A DNA stretch of 36,755 bases from contig CANFHO010000018.1 of NCBI GenBank assembly GCA_947447005.1, positions 1 to 36,755 on the forward strand, read 5' to 3'. Of the stretch, positions 8,602 through 15,873 are shown piece after piece; position 1 is the stretch's first letter; each line of letters begins with the position of its first letter. The notes under the pieces are model-generated. The model did not search any database. It had not been told where the DNA came from and saw only the letters and a program-made list of their open reading frames with translations. This stretch comes from Chitinophagaceae bacterium. GTDB lineage: Bacteria > Bacteroidota > Bacteroidia > Chitinophagales > Chitinophagaceae. Made by a program: the position numbers and the translations under genes.

Positions 8602-9687
8602 TCAACGCATCGAAATAAGTTTGTCTTTACCTGCCATGGAAAGTTCATTGTTCTCCATGGTTTTTACAATCATAAAATTAATACTTTGCTTTACCTTATT
8701 GTAATCAGCAAACGTTAGCATGGTTGTATAATATTCCACATGCACTATATATGCATCAGAATGAATATCAGATAAAATGACTGTTTTTTCGGTTAACTCA
8801 AATGAATCAAGATTGGCAACCAATTGAGAAACAAAATTTTTTATCATTTCTGAACTGGCTTTTAATTCTAGATGCAATTTCATTTCCACACGCCAGCTAT
8901 TTCGAAGTGAAAGATTATCAACTATGGCATCCACCATCTGTTTATTTGGAATTGTTGCATATGTCCTGTCGATGGTTCTGATGCGTGTGCTACGCAAACC
9001 AATTTTTTCAACATTCCCACGAACTGCATTTACTTTTAGGAAATCACCTACGGAAAATGGTTTATCAAAAAATATGATGAAAGAAGCAATGAGATTTTCA
9101 ATACTTTCTTTGGCAGCCAATGCGATGGCAGCACCTGCAATACTCAAACCAGCCAACAGCTTTGTAATATCCTGATGAAAAACAAATCTGATTAATACAA
9201 GCACACATATAATGATGATAATGGCTTTGAGGAAATCCCTGAAAAATATTACCAACTGATCATCTGATTGCTCTTCGGTTTGCCTTGCTTTCTTTTCCAT
9301 TACAATCGAAATGTAATCTATCACACGTAGCAACATTCTGAAGAATAGAAGTATCACGATTAAATCTGCAGCACTTTCTAAAAATTTCTGAAAACTTAAT
9401 TTATGAATCTTGAATTTCATTTCCTGTGGAAACACAAGATTGTCAAATGCCAGGTATGCTGTAAGAAAAACGATAAAATTTTCAATCGGTTCCAAAACCA
9501 ATTCGAAAAATTCTTTCTCATTGATTTTTCTTCCCATTTTTCGAAAAACAAAAAAGACAAGCAGGGTAATGTTTTTACTGGCCCTTTTTTTCAAAATATA
9601 CACCAACAATAAAATGCCAATAACGATCAAATAATCGCTTACCCTATTATTAAAAATGATTTCATGCATGATGTCTTGCATTTTCAT
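8602..9687 (-). CDS. MscS-family small-conductance mechanosensitive channel
   Basis: This is a 361-residue inner-membrane channel expected to open under membrane tension and release solutes during osmotic downshock. There are hydrophobic helices at about 17-33, 68-85, 106-130 and 152-172. The pore-type helix follows (about 174-205: LLAGLSIAGAAIALAAKESIENL, read in two parts). The MscS beta domain comes next (FFDKPFSVGDFLKV, GNVEKIGLRSTRIRT, IPNKQMVD, about 206-252) and a cytoplasmic C-terminal domain. It has two more predicted helices than E. coli MscS, as many homologues do. It is probably the last gene of the lpxH operon, 6 bases after the previous stop. ATGs at residues 3 and 7 are alternative starts. 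Confidence 0.9.
   Translation of the reverse strand: MKMQDIMHEIIFNNRVSDYLIVIGILLLVYILKKRASKNITLLVFFVFRKMGRKINEKEFFELVLEPIENFIVFLTAYLAFDNLVFPQEMKFKIHKLSFQKFLESAADLIVILLFFRMLLRVIDYISIVMEKKARQTEEQSDDQLVIFFRDFLKAIIIIICVLVLIRFVFHQDITKLLAGLSIAGAAIALAAKESIENLIASFIIFFDKPFSVGDFLKVNAVRGNVEKIGLRSTRIRTIDRTYATIPNKQMVDAIVDNLSLRNSWRVEMKLHLELKASSEMIKNFVSQLVANLDSFELTEKTVILSDIHSDAYIVHVEYYTTMLTFADYNKVKQSINFMIVKTMENNELSMAGKDKLISMR
8634..8665 (+). terminator. Possible intrinsic terminator of the M23-merR unit, inside mscS
   Basis: CCATGGA (8634-8640) pairs with TCCATGG (8654-8660) around a 13-base loop, followed by five T (8661-8665). It begins 32 bases after the merR stop and lies within the last codons of the opposing mscS gene. 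The stem is short and the loop large, so strength is moderate. Confidence 0.45.
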
Positions 9688-9693
9688 ACTATT

Positions 9694-10506
9694 TTATTTC
9701 AGAGCCCATGTGTACTTAACAATACAATCCTTGTATAAGGCATAACATCCTTCATTTGTAAAACCAAGCTTCAATGCACCATTCAGTTCAATGGGCAACA
9801 TGTATTCCTGTGCATCAAACATTTCATTGGCATATACCAACATCTTGCCAGCTTTCACACCAATTACACCTGTTCCAAATGGTTGAAGATCATTCCAGCC
9901 TATGAGGGCTAGTTTCTTTTTAAATGCGCCCAACTGGTCAAATATAAACAAGCCTTTCACAGGATCATATACAAAAACATTTCTTTGCTGATCGTAGATC
10001 GAAGTGGGCGAAATATTTTCACCTGTCAACAACCTGAGATCGGCAGTTTCCATTTCTGCCCTCCCATTGTCGCCAATCTTTTTCAACTTTGCGTCTTGCT
10101 CATCAAAAACCCACCATTTATTATCAAAACTTTGCCCCACGGCATTTACCTGATACAATTGGGTTTTACGAAGATCAATTCTATTTACTTCCCTCAAAAA
10201 TCTGTCAAGTACCAATATCGTTTTGTACTGACTAAAAAAAACACCCGTTTTTAATGCATTGAATGATGCAATAGAATGTAAACGACCCAACTGTTTCAAC
10301 TCGTTGTAGGATCCAACTGAATCCATATTGGCATTGTATTTTCGCAATTGCCCGGATTTGGTTACTACAAACAAATTTCCCAATCCATCCGGAGAAAAAT
10401 AAATGAAGGTCCCATATATCTTTTTACCTGCATTTACATGGAGAGAATCCTGCGCCTCAACATGCATGAAAGATAGAATGAATAGAATGGAAATCCATTT
10501 ACGCAT
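9694..10506 (-). CDS. Exported propeller-like protein of unknown function
   Basis: This is a 270-residue protein with a signal peptide (MRKWISILFILSFMHVEA, then Q19). The body is a string of beta-type segments with repeated turns such as DGLGNLFVVTKSGQLRKYN and DPVKGLFIFDQLGAFKKKL. These suggest a small beta-propeller (NHL or WD-like), but I recognise no named family. The start is fixed by context: ATGCGTAA overlaps the lpxH stop by eight bases, giving coupled translation and a good signal peptide at once. The frame continues open upstream to 10656, but that would bury it 158 bases in lpxH. It sits between lpxH and mscS, so an envelope location is likely. Function is unknown. Confidence 0.75.
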   Translation of the reverse strand: MRKWISILFILSFMHVEAQDSLHVNAGKKIYGTFIYFSPDGLGNLFVVTKSGQLRKYNANMDSVGSYNELKQLGRLHSIASFNALKTGVFFSQYKTILVLDRFLREVNRIDLRKTQLYQVNAVGQSFDNKWWVFDEQDAKLKKIGDNGRAEMETADLRLLTGENISPTSIYDQQRNVFVYDPVKGLFIFDQLGAFKKKLALIGWNDLQPFGTGVIGVKAGKMLVYANEMFDAQEYMLPIELNGALKLGFTNEGCYALYKDCIVKYTWALK

Positions 10507-11260
10507 TTCCATATTTTTTGAGTTGAAGGTCTTCTCCATCAAATACGGCGTAGGTATCATACTTGATCCAATCTCCCAGATTGATATATTTACTGAATTG
10601 ATTGAGTTGAAAATCAATAGGAAGATGGCGATGACCAAAAACAAAATAATCAACATGCATGGTTTTAAGTACGTGTCTGCAATAACTAACCAACCATTCC
10701 TTTTCTTCTCCTAAAAACACTTCATCGTTTTTGCCAGTTGCCAGTCTGCTTTTTTTGCTGAAATAGTTGGCCAACCCAACACCAAAAAATGGAGGAATCA
10801 ATCCAAACAGAAATTTACAAACCGGGTTTCTGAAGATTTTTTTGATGAATTTATAGCCATGGTCTCCGGGGCCTAGTCCATCCCCATGTCCTACATAGAT
10901 CTTCTTACCATTATATTCAAATGTCACAGGTTCGTGATATACAGGGATATTCAATTCTTTTTCAAAATATCCAGACATCCACATATCATGATTCCCTACA
11001 TAAAAATGCAATGCGATCCCTTTGTCAGAAAGTTCAGCCATCTTACCCAAGATGCGCACATAGCCTTTAGGAACAACTGTTCTGTATTCAAACCAAAAAT
11101 CAAAAAGATCCCCTACAATATGAATCTCTGCGGCATCGGCAGAAATCTGATGAAGAAATTGTACAATTTTTTTTTCCCTTTGCAGACTTTGCACATGGTT
11201 AGGTACTCCCAAATGGAAGTCAGAAAGAAAATAGATTTTTTTTCCTGTCGGGATCTGCAT
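10499..11260 (-). CDS. lpxH: UDP-2,3-diacylglucosamine diphosphatase-like phosphoesterase
   Basis: This 253-residue calcineurin-like metallophosphoesterase probably removes UMP from UDP-2,3-diacylglucosamine in lipid A synthesis, on the cytoplasmic face of the membrane. The metal-ligand set is complete: D14xH16 (DFHLG), GDLFDFW (D51), GNHD (N90 and H91), GHGDG (H125) and GHRH (H210 and H212). Hydrophobic or basic segments in the middle (about 137-175) fit the membrane-associating helical cap of LpxH. E. coli LpxH is about 240 residues, so the size fits. A general phosphoesterase of the same clan cannot be excluded by motifs alone. It lies 32 bases after the LUD gene, and its stop overlaps the next start. 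Confidence 0.82.
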   Translation of the reverse strand: MQIPTGKKIYFLSDFHLGVPNHVQSLQREKKIVQFLHQISADAAEIHIVGDLFDFWFEYRTVVPKGYVRILGKMAELSDKGIALHFYVGNHDMWMSGYFEKELNIPVYHEPVTFEYNGKKIYVGHGDGLGPGDHGYKFIKKIFRNPVCKFLFGLIPPFFGVGLANYFSKKSRLATGKNDEVFLGEEKEWLVSYCRHVLKTMHVDYFVFGHRHLPIDFQLNQFSKYINLGDWIKYDTYAVFDGEDLQLKKYGNA

Positions 11261-11292
11261 GATTTATTTATTCAAAGTATCGCCCGGGCAAT

Positions 11293-11928
11293 TTAGGCAT
11301 CGAGCAAAAAGCAATATACTTCTTTTGGTCCATGTACACCTACCACCAGTGTTTTTTCGATATCAGCAGTGCGACTAGGGCCTGTTGCAAACGAAATTTG
11401 TGATGGTAATTGCTCTCCATATTTGCTTTGCATGAATTCAAGTGCATCTTTTACGTCATAAACAAGTTGACTGGCCTTTGCAATACAAATATGCACAGGA
11501 GCATATACGCTGGTGGTTCTTCCTGAAGAAATGGTACTACTCAAAACCATGGATCCTGTTCTTGCAACAAGCAGTTCACACCTGGTGATTGATACATCAG
11601 ATGCAGCCAAGTCTTTTTGGGAGAATCCATCAAATCCAAACGATGAGAATGCTTGCTTAATATTCTCATCAATACAATATACCTCATTCCAATTTCTGTC
11701 AATGGCAAGTGTTCTGATTTGATTTACCAAGTCTTCTTCATTTTCGCAAAAAGAAAACTTACCCAACAGCGATGTGAATTTTTCTGCAAACAAAATAGCC
11801 AGATCATCTGAAGGTTTTTCAAAAGAAAATTCAGATTTATCCAGATGTGGAAAAGGCTGTGACACGGGTTGTGTCAAAGCCTTCCTTATATTTTTCAATA
11901 TGCTTTCCTTTGAAGAAGAAACTTCCAC
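11293..11928 (-). CDS. LUD-domain protein (LutC/YkgG-like)
   Basis: This is a 211-residue protein of the LUD (DUF162) family. It shows an N-terminal helix SSKESILKNIRKAL, a central segment with ARTGSMVLSS, and the C-terminal GPSRTADIEKTLVVGVHGP motif typical of LutC. LutC works with LutA and LutB in lactate oxidation, but neither is in this window, so the role here is open. The start is GTG at 11928, sharing its G with the TAG stop of ftsH (TAGTG); no ATG lies near the conserved N-terminus. From memory, an ftsH-LUD pairing recurs in Bacteroidota, which would suggest a function tied to the FtsH operon rather than to lactate, but I cannot confirm this here. Confidence 0.85.
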   Translation of the reverse strand: MEVSSSKESILKNIRKALTQPVSQPFPHLDKSEFSFEKPSDDLAILFAEKFTSLLGKFSFCENEEDLVNQIRTLAIDRNWNEVYCIDENIKQAFSSFGFDGFSQKDLAASDVSITRCELLVARTGSMVLSSTISSGRTTSVYAPVHICIAKASQLVYDVKDALEFMQSKYGEQLPSQISFATGPSRTADIEKTLVVGVHGPKEVYCFLLDA

Positions 11929-14024
11929 TATTGTTCTGTTTTAGGTTCTTCAGATGTTTCCTGTGATTCCTCAGCAGGGGTTTCATTTTTTTCTGGTACG
12001 ACTTCAGGCGTTGTTTCAACAATTACGTCATCAGTAAAGACCTTTTTTTCAACAAATGGTCTTTTGCCTATCAAATCTTCTACATCCTGCTTGTGCAAAA
12101 CCTCTTTATCCAACAAAGCCAATGCGATCTTTTCTACTTCAGCTTTACGTTCTGTAAGAAGCTCAATGGTACGTTTATAAGCCCTTTCAACGAGCAATCG
12201 TACTTCTTCATCAATCAGTTTGCCGGTTTCCTCGCTATATGGTTTGGTAAACATTCCTTCTTGCTGAGGATCATAGAAGCTAATGTTGCCCACTTTCTCA
12301 TTCATTCCATAAACAGTAACCATAGCATATGAGAGTTTCGTGATACTTTGCAAATCGCTTTGGGCACCTGTAGAAATTTTTCCGAAGAAGATCTCTTCAC
12401 TTGCACGACCTCCTAATGTCATACACAAACGATCAATCAATTGATCAGTATTATACAGGTATTGCTCTTTTGGAGTATATTGGGCATACCCTAAAGCAGC
12501 TACGCCTCTTGGCACAATGGTAACCTTCAGCAGAGGAAATGCATGTTCGAGGAACCAACCGCAAACGGCATGTCCTGCCTCATGATATGCAATTATTTTT
12601 TTCTCTTCTGGGAGGATGATCTTATTTTTTTTCTCAAGGCCACCAACCACACGATCAATCGCATCCTGAAAATCGTCCATCTCTACTTGCTCCTTGCCTT
12701 TCCTTGCTGCAATCAATGCTGCTTCGTTACATACGTTTGCAATATCAGCCCCAGCGAAACCTGGAGTAAGTTCAGCCAGTTTAGGGATATCTAATTTTTC
12801 AGAAGACTTAATAGGTTGAAGATGTACTTTGAAGATTGCTTCCCTGCCTTTCATATCAGGTTCATCAATGCTGATCTGACGATCAAATCTACCAGGACGA
12901 AGCAATGCGCTATCCAATACATCAGGCCTATTGGTTGCTGCAAGAATGATAATTCCGCTGTCGCCACCAAAGCCATCCATTTCAACCAACAATTGATTGA
13001 GGGTGTTTTCACGTTCATCATTGCTCATCATCATATTCTTACCACGAGCGCGACCAATAGCATCAATCTCGTCGATAAAGATGATACATGGGGCTTTCTC
13101 CCGGGCTTGTTTGAATAAATCACGAACCCTACTTGCTCCCACACCTACGAACATTTCAACAAAATCAGAACCAGACAAGGAGAAAAATGGAACCTGCGCC
13201 TCACCTGCCATGGCTTTTGCCAATAAAGTTTTACCTGTACCTGGAGGACCAATTAACAGGGCTCCTTTTGGAATCTTTCCACCCAGGTTTGTATATTTTT
13301 TGGGATTCTTCAGGAAATCAACAATCTCCATTACTTCTTGCTTTGCTTCATCCAAACCTGCAACATCCGTAAAAGTGATATTTACATTGGTTCCTTTGTC
13401 GAACAACTGTGCTTTTGATTTGCCAATATTGAAAATACCTCCGCCACCGCCTCCGCCGCCAGAGCCACCTCCCATTTTTCTCATCATCAGCACAAATAGC
13501 AAGCCGAACATCAATAATGGGAAAATGAAATTCACCAACGGACCAAAAAATTCAGGATCAGTTACCGGGTCTACAGCCACGGGCTCTACAGTTGGATTAG
13601 CAGTGAAATATTTATCGAGGTTTTCCTGATAATCATCCACTTTTGAATAGCTGAATTGAAAATGAGGACCTTTTGAGCTGATTGCATACTTAAGCTTGTC
13701 GCCCAGAATTTCTTTATAAACAGGTTTATTCAGACTGTCTTTTTTGATATATACACGAATAACACCTTTGTTCTTGACAGGTTCCAACTTTGCAACATCA
13801 TTGTGAACAAGCATTTTTTGCTTGAATTCAAGTTCAGTGATATTTCTGGCGTCTGGAGCAATTCCATTCATGACCTGATAGCCGATGAGCATTACTGCCG
13901 CAGCTACATACAGCCAATAAAAACTGAATTTAGGACCTTTTCCGGATGATCCACTTTCCTTTTTACGCTTAAAGCCTGAAAATGGGCTTTGCTTCGGTTC
14001 ATTCTTTTGCTCTTCCTGATTCAT
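11928..14024 (-). CDS. ftsH: ATP-dependent zinc metalloprotease FtsH
   Basis: This is a 698-residue inner-membrane AAA+ protease for quality control and regulated proteolysis. The first transmembrane helix is at about 34-52, the periplasmic domain about 55-158, and the second helix about 162-181. A Gly-rich linker (185-196, eleven of twelve residues Gly) follows. Walker A is GPPGTGKT (259-266), Walker B IIFIDEID (314-321), and the second region of homology [19 protein letters not shown]. The zinc site is HEAGH (481-485). The C-terminal tail (about 660-698) is acidic and rich in Glu, Thr and Pro, probably disordered. It is 17 bases downstream of rsfS and overlaps the LUD start by one base. Confidence 0.97.
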   Translation of the reverse strand: MNQEEQKNEPKQSPFSGFKRKKESGSSGKGPKFSFYWLYVAAAVMLIGYQVMNGIAPDARNITELEFKQKMLVHNDVAKLEPVKNKGVIRVYIKKDSLNKPVYKEILGDKLKYAISSKGPHFQFSYSKVDDYQENLDKYFTANPTVEPVAVDPVTDPEFFGPLVNFIFPLLMFGLLFVLMMRKMGGGSGGGGGGGGIFNIGKSKAQLFDKGTNVNITFTDVAGLDEAKQEVMEIVDFLKNPKKYTNLGGKIPKGALLIGPPGTGKTLLAKAMAGEAQVPFFSLSGSDFVEMFVGVGASRVRDLFKQAREKAPCIIFIDEIDAIGRARGKNMMMSNDERENTLNQLLVEMDGFGGDSGIIILAATNRPDVLDSALLRPGRFDRQISIDEPDMKGREAIFKVHLQPIKSSEKLDIPKLAELTPGFAGADIANVCNEAALIAARKGKEQVEMDDFQDAIDRVVGGLEKKNKIILPEEKKIIAYHEAGHAVCGWFLEHAFPLLKVTIVPRGVAALGYAQYTPKEQYLYNTDQLIDRLCMTLGGRASEEIFFGKISTGAQSDLQSITKLSYAMVTVYGMNEKVGNISFYDPQQEGMFTKPYSEETGKLIDEEVRLLVERAYKRTIELLTERKAEVEKIALALLDKEVLHKQDVEDLIGKRPFVEKKVFTDDVIVETTPEVVPEKNETPAEESQETSEEPKTEQ

Positions 14025-14041
14025 AGTATTAAGCTATTGAA

Positions 14042-14590
14042 TTATTTTTTAGTAGTGCTTTTTGTTGCTTTTGCAGATGGCTTTTTAGCTGTTTTGGTTG
14101 CAGCTTTGGCTACTGATGTGGTTTCACGCTTTGGAGCAGCTTTTGATGCGGCCTTTTTGGCTGCCGGCTTAGCTTTGGGCTTTGTTTCTTCGCCAATCTC
14201 TTCAACAGAATCTCCATCTCCCCACATTTCTTCCAACCTGTAAAATTTCCTGGTTTCAGTAAGGAATACATGTACAACTACATTGACATAGTCTACCAAC
14301 ACCCATTGTTGAGCGCCTTGACCTTCTCTTTTATACGGATTTTCACCACATTCCTGCTTTACCATAACTTCAACCCAATCGGCAATGGCTCGAACTTGAA
14401 CGGTTGATGGTGCCTCGCAAACAATAAAAAAATCAGACACAGCCTCATTGATTTTTCTCAAATCCAATGATACAATGTGTTCTCCTTTTTTATCCTGTAT
14501 GGCCTTGATAATTACCTTAAGAATCTTACTGCTTCGGGTTAATCGAACTGGTTTACTCTTTATTGCTATTCCTGATGTTGAAGATGTCAA
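14042..14590 (-). CDS. rsfS: Ribosomal silencing factor RsfS with Lys/Ala-rich tail
   Basis: RsfS binds ribosomal protein uL14 and blocks subunit joining when nutrients are short. The core (about 20-125) has SLDLRKINEAVSDFFIVCEA, the QVRAIADWVEV helix and QWVLVDYVNVVVHVF. Family members are usually about 105-125 residues, but this one has 182. After an acidic spacer (about 125-136) there is a 46-residue tail (137-182) with 15 Lys, one Arg and 13 Ala, like a histone H1 tail. The start is TTG at 14590. I find no ATG or GTG between the upstream in-frame region and the conserved core, so TTG is the only standard choice. It is the first gene of the rsfS-ftsH-LUD run. Confidence 0.88.
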   Translation of the reverse strand: MTSSTSGIAIKSKPVRLTRSSKILKVIIKAIQDKKGEHIVSLDLRKINEAVSDFFIVCEAPSTVQVRAIADWVEVMVKQECGENPYKREGQGAQQWVLVDYVNVVVHVFLTETRKFYRLEEMWGDGDSVEEIGEETKPKAKPAAKKAASKAAPKRETTSVAKAATKTAKKPSAKATKSTTKK

Positions 14591-14633
14591 ATGTTGAGAT
14601 TTTAGTTTTAGGCGGTTTTCTTGACTATATTGC

Positions 14634-14641
14634 CAAAATTA
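14634..14641 (-). promoter_or_regulatory. Possible -7 element for rsfS-ftsH
   Basis: On the minus strand this reads TAATTTTG, an exact TAnnTTTG match, 44 bases upstream of the rsfS TTG start. A -33 TTG is not visible at the usual spacing. The placement in the 79-base divergent gap between rsfS and birA supports it. Confidence 0.45.
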
Positions 14642-14669
14642 AGGAAAAATCATCGCTCCCTATTCAGAC

Positions 14670-15404
14670 ATGAACGTCAAAACCTTTGAAATATTACAAT
14701 CGGTTGATAGTACCAATAACCATGCCATGAAATTGGCAAGGGAAGGAAGGACAAAAGGATGGTGCAGTTTTTTTGCATTGGAGCAAACAAAAGGCAAGGG
14801 ACAACGCAGTAAAACATGGGAAAGTGGGGCAGGACAGAACATTATTATGAGCTCAGTTGCAGATTGCAGCAAATTAATTTTATCCCAGCAATTCCAACTT
14901 TCTTGCATCATTGCCATCGGCTGTTACGAAATGTTAAAAAAGTATGGGGGGGATGAATTTTCCATCAAATGGCCGAACGATATCTACTGGCGTGACAGAA
15001 AGGCAGGAGGGATTTTAATAGAAAATATCATTTCCGGTACCCAATGGGAGAAATCTATCATAGGAACTGGGATCAATATAAACCAAACTTCTTTTGGTCA
15101 AATGGACAGAAAACCGGTATCCCTAAAACAAATTACAGGCAAAACTTTTGATCCCATTGCATTGGGGATGGAGCTTTCTGAACTACTTGCCTTAAAAATT
15201 TCAGAAATTTCCATACACCCCATTGAATACCATCTTTCTCAATACAATGAAGCATTGTACATGAGAAATAAACAAGCCAGGTTAAAAAAGGGGAACCAAA
15301 TTTTTGAAGCTGAAATTTTGGGTGTCAAAAACAACGGTAACATGTCCATTCACCATGGCATGGAAACGGAAGTTGAATTTGGATCAATTGAATGGCTTAC
15401 CTAA
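14670..15404 (+). CDS. birA: Biotin--[acetyl-CoA-carboxylase] ligase
   Basis: This 244-residue enzyme activates biotin to biotinyl-AMP and attaches it to the carboxyl-carrier protein of acetyl-CoA carboxylase. Visible are the substrate segment SVDSTNNHA (11-19), the biotin/ATP-loop equivalent KGKGQRSKTW (41-50) corresponding to GRGRRGR in E. coli, KWPND (100-104), and KAGGILIE (111-118). There is no N-terminal DNA-binding domain, so it is a monofunctional ligase and not a repressor. A short C-terminal SH3-like domain closes the protein. It is divergent from rsfS; its stop and that of bcp are one base apart, tail to tail. Confidence 0.93.
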   Translation: MNVKTFEILQSVDSTNNHAMKLAREGRTKGWCSFFALEQTKGKGQRSKTWESGAGQNIIMSSVADCSKLILSQQFQLSCIIAIGCYEMLKKYGGDEFSIKWPNDIYWRDRKAGGILIENIISGTQWEKSIIGTGININQTSFGQMDRKPVSLKQITGKTFDPIALGMELSELLALKISEISIHPIEYHLSQYNEALYMRNKQARLKKGNQIFEAEILGVKNNGNMSIHHGMETEVEFGSIEWLT

Positions 15405-15405
15405 G

Positions 15406-15870
15406 CTAAAATCCGAACCCTTTTGCAATTTCATCGGCATGCTCCTTTACGTTGGGCTTTGCAATAACTTTGATGATAACCCCTTTTTCATCAATCAAAA
15501 AGGTGGTCCTAAGAATTCCCATGTATTTACGGCCATACATGGATTTTTCAGCCCATACCCCGAATTTTTCTGCCAGTTCTGTACTGGTGTCTGCTATGAT
15601 TCTGAAAGGGAGTTCGTGTTTTGCAATGAATTTGAGATGCGATTTTTCATCATCAGGACTTACTCCAATCACTGTAATGCCCTTTTTTTCAAGCATTTTA
15701 AACCCATCTCTTAAGTTACATGCCTGAACTGTACAGGTACTTGTAAGATCTTTGGGATAGAAGTAGAGAGCCCACTTTTTACCCTTAAAATCTGACATCT
15801 TGATTTTTTGACCATCCTGATCAATAGCCGAAAACGCAGGTGCTTTTTTACCTTCTTCTAACATAGCCAT
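15406..15870 (-). CDS. bcp: Thioredoxin-dependent thiol peroxidase (Bcp/PrxQ)
   Basis: This is a 154-residue peroxiredoxin that reduces hydroperoxides with electrons from thioredoxin. The peroxidatic Cys46 sits in DLTSTC, and the resolving Cys51 five residues later gives the CxxxxC pattern of atypical two-Cys Bcp enzymes. FYPKDLTSTCTVQACNLRD and GVSPDDEKSHLKF are family signatures. The usual length is about 150. It lies 3 bases after the M23 peptidase stop, so the two are probably cotranscribed. ATG codons at residues 1 and 3 are both possible starts. Confidence 0.95.
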   Translation of the reverse strand: MAMLEEGKKAPAFSAIDQDGQKIKMSDFKGKKWALYFYPKDLTSTCTVQACNLRDGFKMLEKKGITVIGVSPDDEKSHLKFIAKHELPFRIIADTSTELAEKFGVWAEKSMYGRKYMGILRTTFLIDEKGVIIKVIAKPNVKEHADEIAKGFGF

Positions 15871-15873
15871 AGA

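Noticed and set aside
10507-10656. Upstream extension of the propeller-like gene into lpxH
   Set aside because: It would overlap lpxH by 158 bases and remove the signal peptide from the N-terminus; the ATG at 10506 explains both context and signal sequence.
11270-11290. GCCCGGGC palindrome between LUD and lpxH genes as an operator or terminator
   Set aside because: Only eight bases with no loop and no T run; it can occur by chance and nothing else supports it.
12997-13629. A 210-codon plus-strand frame with a proline run
   Set aside because: It is antisense to ftsH; the proline run is the complement of the FtsH glycine-rich linker.
15491-15512. CCTTTTT/AAAAAGG inverted repeat in bcp as a birA terminator
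   Set aside because: The stem is almost all A-T and no U run follows on the birA strand.
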